Below, piece after piece: positions 10,760 through 17,628 of a DNA stretch of 64,000 bases. The position numbers and the translations under genes were made by a program. Each line of letters starts with the position of its first letter. The stretch's first letter is position 1. This stretch comes from Candidatus Scalindua arabica (GTDB lineage: Bacteria > Planctomycetota > Brocadiia > Brocadiales > Scalinduaceae), in contig JAANXD010000077.1 in assembly GCA_018263435.1 (NCBI GenBank), forward strand, positions 21,031 through 85,030. The letters run 5' to 3'. Under the pieces are notes generated by a model. That model saw only the letters and a program-made list of their open reading frames with translations, was not told where the DNA came from and made no database searches.

Positions 10760-10908
10760 AGCTGTATCTGGATGAAGATATTTCTCATACAGTTGCAGAG
10801 GTGCTCAGGAGCAGGGGATATGTTCTCAAACTAGGCAAGGTTGTCTTTGAAGGCACACCTGATGAACTAAGGCAAGAAGGGAATATACAAAAACTGTATT
10901 TGACCTGA
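10747..10908 (+). pseudogene. DUF5615-type (PIN-like) N-terminus fused in frame to a LivF-like C-terminal tail, 53 aa
   Basis: Hand-translated from GTG 10747: (V)AEIKLYLDEDISHTVAEVLRSRGYVLKLGKVVFEGTPDELRQEGNIQKLYLT*; overlaps the DUF433 stop; below the ORF-track length cut-off. Confidence 0.75.
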
Positions 10909-11104
10909 TTCTGTCAATAGTGGCGCTACTTAGCTTTGATTGCAAGAAAGCTAATTTACATAGTATTTGGATCAAAATTATTGTTAAGCTTAAGATAATT
11001 TTGTTATAAGTATTGTATACTTCAAGTTGAATATATACGAGGAATATAAAGATAGAGACTAGGCAGATTACTGTCTACGGAAATCAATTTAAAAAGTTTA
11101 AAGC

Positions 11105-11689
11105 ATGAATATTTGGCAGATAGACAAGTTAGCATTATTTCTAACTTTTTTTATACCAGGTTTCATATCAATAAAAATATATGATTTATTAGTACCAAGT
11201 GAATTAAGAAATTTTCCAAAAACTTTATTTGAAGCGATTGGTTATAGTGCTTTAAATTTTGCTGCGTTATCTTGGTTGATTTATTTAATTCATTCAGGAA
11301 ATTTTTATAGTAATCATGGGTTCTGGTACTTTGTTTTCTTGTTTATCATAATGTTCCTTGCACCTATTTCCTGGCCATTCCTTTTTATCAAGTTATCATT
11401 ATGGAAACCTGTTGCTAAATATATTATACATCCTATACATAAACCCTGGGATTATGTCTTTGGAAAGAAGGAATCATTTTGGATTATTGTTCATCTTAAA
11501 GATGGAAGAAAAATAGGCGGTAAGTTTGATACAAATTCTTTTGCTTCTTCTTATCCTGCTGAAGAACAGATATACTTGGAAGAAGTGTGGAAATTAAAAG
11601 AAAATGGTGGGTTCGTAGAACCTATTGATAGATCTCAAGGAATACTCATCTCAAGCAAGGAAATTTTATCAATAGAATTTTTTAAATAA
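11105..11689 (+). CDS. DUF6338-like membrane protein
   Basis: KLALFLTFFIPGFISIKIYDLLVPSE followed by TM segments and a soluble C-terminus WIIVHLKDGRKIGGKF. Confidence 0.75.
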   Translation: MNIWQIDKLALFLTFFIPGFISIKIYDLLVPSELRNFPKTLFEAIGYSALNFAALSWLIYLIHSGNFYSNHGFWYFVFLFIIMFLAPISWPFLFIKLSLWKPVAKYIIHPIHKPWDYVFGKKESFWIIVHLKDGRKIGGKFDTNSFASSYPAEEQIYLEEVWKLKENGGFVEPIDRSQGILISSKEILSIEFFK

Positions 11690-11708
11690 AAAATTAGGAG
11701 ATAATGTT

Positions 11709-11888
11709 ATGTCAGAAGAAGGAAAACAGTCAAAAAAGGAAATACCATTAAAAGAAGAATATCAACCTATCGAAAAAGGGTATCAACCAACACAAGGGAA
11801 TATAGATACTTCGAAGCCCCCTCAAGGTGGTTCAGGAGTTGCATCAGATACTTCTACTGAAAGTAACGAGACTGACGAGAAGAAATGA
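11709..11888 (+). CDS. Small 59-aa hydrophilic protein with repeated YQP motifs
   Basis: Hand-translated: MSEEGKQSKKEIPLKEEYQPIEKGYQPTQGNIDTSKPPQGGSGVASDTSTESNETDEKK*; GGAG-like RBS upstream; 19 nt after the DUF6338 gene; absent from ORF track (under 60 aa). Confidence 0.65.
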   Translation: MSEEGKQSKKEIPLKEEYQPIEKGYQPTQGNIDTSKPPQGGSGVASDTSTESNETDEKK

Positions 11889-11961
11889 GTAGGGAAAACT
11901 TTTTTACCTAGCATAAGAAACAGAAAAGAAATATACCAATATATGCAGTAAATGTATATTA

Positions 11962-12070
11962 TCAGATATGGACTGCTTTGCCTTCAATAGCATAAAAGGT
12001 TTCGGTGAATACTTCTGAGAGTGTGGGGTGTGGGAATATGTTGGCACTGACTTCCAGATTCGTCACTTCC
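11962..12070 (-). pseudogene. Remnant of the lpdA (dihydrolipoamide dehydrogenase) 3' end
   Basis: Reverse complement reads EVTNLEVSANIFPHPTLSEVFTETFYAIEGKAVHI*; gapless over 109 nt with 15575-15683 (22 mismatches counted by eye, about 80% identity). Confidence 0.92.
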
Positions 12071-12208
12071 TCTATTATAATTACATGTCTATATTATGCA
12101 GAAGATTCTGCAAGTAAGATTTTTCATCTATGCATTAGATAGAACCGTGCAAGAAAGAAATAATAAGAGATACCGAATCAAATATTGTGTTCCTAGAATT
12201 CAAAGATT

Positions 12209-13945
12209 ATGAAATTAGATATAAAATCAACTGGTGCAACTTTTACACCAAGGAAGTTGGCTGATTTTTTAGCTGAAAAAATTATTAATGAATTTGATTT
12301 TGATTCAACCTCACACGAACTGAAAATATTAGATCCAGCTTGTGGTGACGGTGAGCTGTTGCTATCAATATCTAAAAAACTTAATACTTTTGGAATTAGT
12401 AAATTTAAAACTATTGGGTTTGATTCTAATGGCAAATATGTCGCCGAATCAAAGAAAAGATTAGATTTAAGTAGTATTCAAAATAAGGAAATAATTCAAG
12501 CTGATTTTCTTCAAATGTCAACTGGTTCAGATCCACAATTGGAATTTAATTTTGGTAAGTCTAAAACAGGTGATTTAAAAAGTTTTGTAGACATAATTAT
12601 ATCCAATCCTCCATATGTACGAACCCAAATACTTGGTTCAAAAAAAGCCAAGCTACTTGCTAAAAAGTTCAAATTAAAAGGTAGAGTCGATTTATATTAT
12701 CCATTTTTAATTTCAATGACTAAAAGTTTGAAAACAGGCGGAATATTGGGAGTAATTACTTCAAACCGTTTCTTGTTTACTAAAAGTGGGGAAAGTGTCA
12801 GGAAATTTCTAATTGATAATTACGAAATAATCGAAGTTATTGATTTAGGAGACACAAAATTGTTTGATGCAGCGGTTCTACCTGCGATTTTTATCGGCAG
12901 GAAGGAATTGAAGAAAACCAACGGCAAATTGGATAAAACGAAATTTTTAAGAATTTATGAAGCATTAAATGGCTCAAATCGAAAACAGTTTTATATTGAA
13001 TCTGTCTTTGATGTTTTAAATGTTACTAAAGATGGGATTTATAATACTGCTACTGAACACAAAAAATATAAGAAAATAAAAGAAAAAATAAAAAAAAAAA
13101 AAAAAAAGGGTGAAACATGGACAATGCTTACAAATGATGAAGCAAAATGGACAAAAAAGATAGAGTCAAATTCTGAATATACGATAGGTGATTTGTTTAA
13201 AGTTAGGGTAGGGATTAAAACAACTGCCGATGAAGTCTTCATTCGTAAAAATTGGGATGAATTAGGAAACGAAAAACCGGAAAGAATCCTTCTTAAAGAA
13301 TTAATATCTCAAGAAAATATAGACAGATGGAGAACACACCCCAATTGTAAAATGAAGGTTTTGTATCCGCATGATTTTAAAGATGGTAAAAAGGTAGTAA
13401 TTAATATCAATAAATATCCAAAAGCTAGAAAGTATTTAGAGAAATACCAAGAAAAGTTAAAATCGAGAAAGTATCTTATTGCAGCTGGCAGAAATTGGTT
13501 TGAGATTTGGGTTCCGCAAAATCCATCTTACTGGAAAAAACCAAAACTAGTTTTCCCTGATATTAGCTCTAAACCAAGATTTTTCCTTGATGTATGCGGC
13601 TCTATTGTAAACGGAAATTGTTACTGGATTGTAAACGAAAACAACGAAAGTATTGACCCTTTATTATTAATACAAGGCATTGCTAATAGCAATTTAATGA
13701 CTAAATATCATGACCTTTCATTTAATAACAAGCTATATTCCGGAAGAAGAAGATATTTTACACAATATGTTGAAAGATATCCTTTTCCAAAATTAGATTC
13801 GATAGAATCGCAAGAAATTATACAAATAGTTAAAGAATTAAATATAGATTCGATTGATTCAACTTCAATTAAAGTTTTGGAAGAAGAACTAGAAATTAAG
13901 GTTGCTAATGCATATGGGGTTAAGCCTATATCTAATCCGGGTTGA
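12209..13945 (+). CDS. N6-adenine DNA methyltransferase (Eco57I/TaqI-like) of an RM system
   Basis: LDPACGDGELLLS (motif I), DIIISNPPYVRTQ (motif IV NPPY), C-terminal TaqI-like specificity region. Confidence 0.92.
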   Translation: MKLDIKSTGATFTPRKLADFLAEKIINEFDFDSTSHELKILDPACGDGELLLSISKKLNTFGISKFKTIGFDSNGKYVAESKKRLDLSSIQNKEIIQADFLQMSTGSDPQLEFNFGKSKTGDLKSFVDIIISNPPYVRTQILGSKKAKLLAKKFKLKGRVDLYYPFLISMTKSLKTGGILGVITSNRFLFTKSGESVRKFLIDNYEIIEVIDLGDTKLFDAAVLPAIFIGRKELKKTNGKLDKTKFLRIYEALNGSNRKQFYIESVFDVLNVTKDGIYNTATEHKKYKKIKEKIKKKKKKGETWTMLTNDEAKWTKKIESNSEYTIGDLFKVRVGIKTTADEVFIRKNWDELGNEKPERILLKELISQENIDRWRTHPNCKMKVLYPHDFKDGKKVVININKYPKARKYLEKYQEKLKSRKYLIAAGRNWFEIWVPQNPSYWKKPKLVFPDISSKPRFFLDVCGSIVNGNCYWIVNENNESIDPLLLIQGIANSNLMTKYHDLSFNNKLYSGRRRYFTQYVERYPFPKLDSIESQEIIQIVKELNIDSIDSTSIKVLEEELEIKVANAYGVKPISNPG

Positions 13946-15050
13946 AAATTGACAATCCAGCATACTTTTCAAAGTAGTTCATCGGGATTGCTCTTTGACA
14001 TTTGTAGCTTTTGTCACTAACATATGAAAACGCGTCACCAAGTTTTTCGCCAGGTGCAAGTATAATTCCTTCAATTATGCCTGTTTTTTCATTCGTTAAT
14101 GCAATTAAGTATCGTACATCAAATGTTGTTAGATTATTCTCCTCTATAACAATTTCCTCAACTTCAGGTGAAAATTTTCCCAAATCAACAGTTGGCGAAT
14201 CTTGAACTTTTACTTCTAATAATTGATTCCGAATATCAGGAAAGGCTCCATATAAAAGAGATTTTTTGTTCGTTTCATAGCCTAATAAATTCAAGACAAG
14301 CCTTTCTAATGCTTGACCTCTATTTTTTGTTGCACCAAAATATAATTTCTGCCCAATTAATTTTTTTGCGACCATTTCATTTAAAAGTTCAATAGAATAA
14401 AGTTTCTCAAATTCAGGTTCTTGAACCATTGGTAAATTTGGTGGTTTGTATTTATGAGTTATTAAATATGACAGTTTTTTCGTATCGTCATAACTCAAAA
14501 CTCTAGTCTCACTTTTATAAATCTTTTCTCTCACCTTTGATGAAATTAGAAGTTGATGTTTGAATGTTGGCTTCCCAAATTTTCCAAATTTAGTTTCAAT
14601 ATAATCATCTGTTAAAATTATAATTGAAGCAATTACTTTCTTTGATGGGATAATTCTGACAAATACAAATCTTACATCATTGCAATACAGAGATTTACCC
14701 GATTCATATTTGATTAATAAAGTTTTACTAGCAGGAATTCTATTCCAAACCTGCAAATTATAAGACTTACCTGTTGTTACTATATAAGTGTCTATAAATT
14801 CTCTTGTTATTTTAGGGATACCTTTACCTCTTGGTGGTACAACTTCATACTCACATTTTGGACACTTTTCAGGCAAGTCATATTTTCCTAAAGTCTTTTC
14901 TATTAACTTCCTGGCATTTGAACCATCTGTTCGTGTTTTGCCAGATAAAATAAATTTTACCCCTACTAATTCTTTTAATCTATCTGCAAGAACTTTAGGG
15001 TTAGTAAGATTGCTTACTGATTTAGGTGGTATTTTATATTCACCTTTCAT
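13932..15050 (-). CDS. Probable type II restriction endonuclease, PD-(D/E)xK-like
   Basis: GAFPDIRNQLLEVKVQDSPTVDLGKFSPE nuclease-like motif; convergent 14-bp overlap with the methylase; directly abuts an HTH regulator. Confidence 0.78.
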   Translation of the reverse strand: MKGEYKIPPKSVSNLTNPKVLADRLKELVGVKFILSGKTRTDGSNARKLIEKTLGKYDLPEKCPKCEYEVVPPRGKGIPKITREFIDTYIVTTGKSYNLQVWNRIPASKTLLIKYESGKSLYCNDVRFVFVRIIPSKKVIASIIILTDDYIETKFGKFGKPTFKHQLLISSKVREKIYKSETRVLSYDDTKKLSYLITHKYKPPNLPMVQEPEFEKLYSIELLNEMVAKKLIGQKLYFGATKNRGQALERLVLNLLGYETNKKSLLYGAFPDIRNQLLEVKVQDSPTVDLGKFSPEVEEIVIEENNLTTFDVRYLIALTNEKTGIIEGIILAPGEKLGDAFSYVSDKSYKCQRAIPMNYFEKYAGLSIFNPD

Positions 15051-15287
15051 TTATGATTTATATTCAGAAAATAATTGTGAAATCTTTATATCAAGTGCAT
15101 CTGCAATTTTTTTTAAATTCAAAACAGAGATATTTCTTTCACCTCTTTCAACTGAACCTATGTAAGTTCTGTCCAAATCACATTTAAAAGCTAGTTTTTC
15201 TTGTGACAATTCTTTTTGTAGTCGGAATTCTTTTATCGCAAGACCTATTTTTAATAGAAATTGCTTTTCGAAATTCTTATAAGGCAT
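15051..15287 (-). CDS. XRE-family HTH regulator (controller-protein-like)
   Basis: GLAIKEFRLQKELSQEKLAFKCDLDRTYIGSVERGERNISVLNLKKIADALDI; immediately upstream of the REase gene. Confidence 0.9.
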   Translation of the reverse strand: MPYKNFEKQFLLKIGLAIKEFRLQKELSQEKLAFKCDLDRTYIGSVERGERNISVLNLKKIADALDIKISQLFSEYKS

Positions 15288-15574
15288 AGTAAACTCCTTT
15301 AATAAAATAATAAGATGTAAATAATAATATTAGATGACAATAAGTCTACTGACTATAAGTAGCCAGTGGAAAGTGGAACATACATCGTACCCACCCCTAG
15401 TTAAGATATTGATATTAGGAAGGAATGGTATGAGGAATTAAGGGATTGGAGAAAGATTATTCGAATGACCCAGATGAAAACACGTTGGGATTGACAGAGG
15501 TTAAAAAGGCCAATGCCAGTTAGAAAAAATTAGATCATTTAAGGAGAAATAATAGAAATAAGAGCAAAATGTTT

Positions 15575-16984
15575 TCAGATATGAATCGCTTTGCCTTCAA
15601 TAGCGTGAAAGGCTTCAGCAAAAACCTCAGAAAGGGTTGGATGTGGGAAAACGTTGGCGCTGACTTCCAGATTTGTTGCTTCCAGATTCATGGCAAGAGA
15701 CATGCCGCCTATCAATTCTCCTACTTCATGGCCTATCAGGTGTACGCCCAGGATCTCTCCGCTTGATGCATCAGTTATAACTTTTATGAAGCCTTCCTCA
15801 CCCTCACCCATTATATGAGTCTTAGAGTTAGCCATGAAGGGGAATCTGCCAATCTTTATATCGTAGCCTTCCAATTCTGCTGCTTCCTGACTCATACCGA
15901 CGCTTGCAACCTGTGGATTGGTGTAGGTTACACCCGGGATTGTGTTATTATTTATCGGCGGGAAGTCTCTGCCGGCAATATTGTGTGCAACGAGCAGGCC
16001 CTGTGCAGATGCCAGATGTGCAAGTAGAGGCGGCCCGTTTACATCACCAATTGCATAAATGCCGGACTGGCTTGTCTGCATGTTCTCGTCTACGTTTATG
16101 AACCTTCCATTAAATTCAAGATTAAGTTCCTCCAGGCCTGAATCTTTCGTTTCAGGCTTTCTGCCCAAGGCAAGCAGAACTTTTTCGCTTTGAAGTATTT
16201 CCGTATTACCGTCACTATTTCCATCATTTCTCTTGACCGTTGTTTCGGCCGAGTTTTCTTTTATTTCAATAAGGTTTAGATTGGTCTCAGTGAGAAAATT
16301 TACACCTTTCTTCGAAAGACTCTCTCTCAGCGCACTTCCTACATCTTTGTCATTTGTAGGAAGGATTTCGTCCATCATCTCAATCACTGTTACCTTGCTT
16401 CCAAGCGCATTATAGATATAAGCAAATTCCACCCCTATTGCGCCTCCCCCGATAATCAGGAGTGAAGATGGTATCTCTTCCAATTCCAGAATATCATCAC
16501 TCGTCAATACATTTTTTTTGTCATAGGGAAGACCGTCAAAAACCATAGGGGAAGAACCTGTAGCAACAATTATATTCTTTGCAGATACTTCTTCTTTGAT
16601 TCTATCGCCTTCCTTGATCAGAACTTTATCGGGAGATACTACTTGGCCAGTGCCATTCAACATGTCAACTTTGTTTTTCTTGAGCAGGTGTTTGATGCCG
16701 CCGAATAGTCTGGTTACTATTGTTCTCTTTCGTTTGTGGAATTCACTGAAATCTGCACTGACACCTTCTGTAACTATACCGTACTCTTTGCTCCTTTTAC
16801 ATAGTTCGTATAAATGGGTGGACTGAATCAATGCCTTTGTGGGAATACAGCCTCTGTGCAGGCACGCTCCTCCAACTTTATCCCTTTCTACCAGTCCTAC
16901 ACTCAGCCCCAGTTGTGCGCCCTTAATCGCCGCAACATAACCTCCGGGTCCGCCACCAATAATCAATAAATCATATTCTTTCAT
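15575..16984 (-). CDS. lpdA: Dihydrolipoamide dehydrogenase
   Basis: GGGPGGYVAAIKGAQLG, GGACLHRGCIPTKAL redox motif, C-terminal dimerisation HPTLSEVFAEAFHAIEG. Confidence 0.96.
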   Translation of the reverse strand: MKEYDLLIIGGGPGGYVAAIKGAQLGLSVGLVERDKVGGACLHRGCIPTKALIQSTHLYELCKRSKEYGIVTEGVSADFSEFHKRKRTIVTRLFGGIKHLLKKNKVDMLNGTGQVVSPDKVLIKEGDRIKEEVSAKNIIVATGSSPMVFDGLPYDKKNVLTSDDILELEEIPSSLLIIGGGAIGVEFAYIYNALGSKVTVIEMMDEILPTNDKDVGSALRESLSKKGVNFLTETNLNLIEIKENSAETTVKRNDGNSDGNTEILQSEKVLLALGRKPETKDSGLEELNLEFNGRFINVDENMQTSQSGIYAIGDVNGPPLLAHLASAQGLLVAHNIAGRDFPPINNNTIPGVTYTNPQVASVGMSQEAAELEGYDIKIGRFPFMANSKTHIMGEGEEGFIKVITDASSGEILGVHLIGHEVGELIGGMSLAMNLEATNLEVSANVFPHPTLSEVFAEAFHAIEGKAIHI

Positions 16985-17060
16985 AAAATAGTCTTACCTC
17001 TTCCTTTATTCTTTCTTTAGGCGGAAGGATCAAAAAATCCACTTTGTTGCTTTCTATTCA

Positions 17061-17081
17061 TCCCCTCCTTGCGAAGGAGGA
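17061..17081. repeat. Palindromic CCCCTCCTTnnnAAGGAGGGG-type repeat, copy 1
   Basis: tcccctccttgcgaaggagga. Confidence 0.7.
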
Positions 17082-17111
17082 TTGAAAAGTTTTCATTTTA
17101 TCACCTCCCCT

Positions 17112-17294
17112 TTAATCCCCTCCTTCGTAAGGAGGGGGATGAGGGGTGGTTGCAACAATATCACACAAAACACCTTCAATATTATTTAAAACATCATTGT
17201 TTGTATATCTTAACACTTTAATTCCTAATGCTTCTATTTCTTTTTGTCTTTTCTTTATATACTCTTTTTTATTGAATACTTCCGTCATATTCAA
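17112..17294 (-). pseudogene. DUF559 (endonuclease-like) gene with internal deletion, ending inside a palindromic repeat
   Basis: MNMTEVFNKKEYIKKRQKEIEALGIKVLRYTNNDVLNNIEGVLCDIVATTPHPPPYEGGD: N- and C-terminal DUF559 signatures with the central domain missing. Confidence 0.7.
17117..17138. repeat. Palindromic CCCCTCCTTnnnAAGGAGGGG-type repeat, copy 2
   Basis: cccctccttcgtaaggaggggg. Confidence 0.75.
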
Positions 17295-17362
17295 AATACC
17301 TTTTATTTGACTCTTCTCAAAAAAGGAGCGATATAGAACTTAATTTATAACCACCCCTTTGT

Positions 17363-17383
17363 CCCCTCCTTCGCAAGGGGGGG
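17363..17383. repeat. Palindromic CCCCTCCTTnnnAAGGAGGGG-type repeat, copy 3
   Basis: cccctccttcgcaaggggggg. Confidence 0.7.
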
Positions 17384-17453
17384 ATATCTATTGTCCGCAT
17401 TTAGAAGTATAACAAAGCTTGTAGATTTTATCCGCAAGGAATTCCGGTCTCTC

Positions 17454-17504
17454 GTCGCCTGAGGACGACCCTGTGGGCAGATCACAGATCCGACTCAGTA
17501 GGGA
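17454..17504. repeat. Dispersed 51-bp repeat, copy 1
   Basis: gtcgcctgaggacgaccctgtgggcagatcacagatccgactcagtaggga; 3 mismatches to 56723-56773. Confidence 0.85.
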
Positions 17505-17628
17505 AACGCAGAAAATAATACAAAACAAAGCCTTGGCCTTTTTGACTCTTTCTGTAATTCCTGCTTTCTTAAGAGGCATTATTATTCGTGTCAATTCGTG
17601 TAATTTGTGTCTAGCGCCTTTTTGGGAT

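Noticed and set aside
13090-13107. A18 tract as evidence that the methylase is already a pseudogene
   Set aside because: The frame is open on both sides with good methylase sequence, so the gene is intact as assembled.
17041-17383. Possible CRISPR array from the three CCCCTCCTT palindromes
   Set aside because: Spacing is irregular and large, repeats are short and imperfect, and no cas genes are present.
17388-17594. 68-aa ORF containing the 51-bp repeat
   Set aside because: Repeat-derived translation without motif support; treated as repeat DNA.
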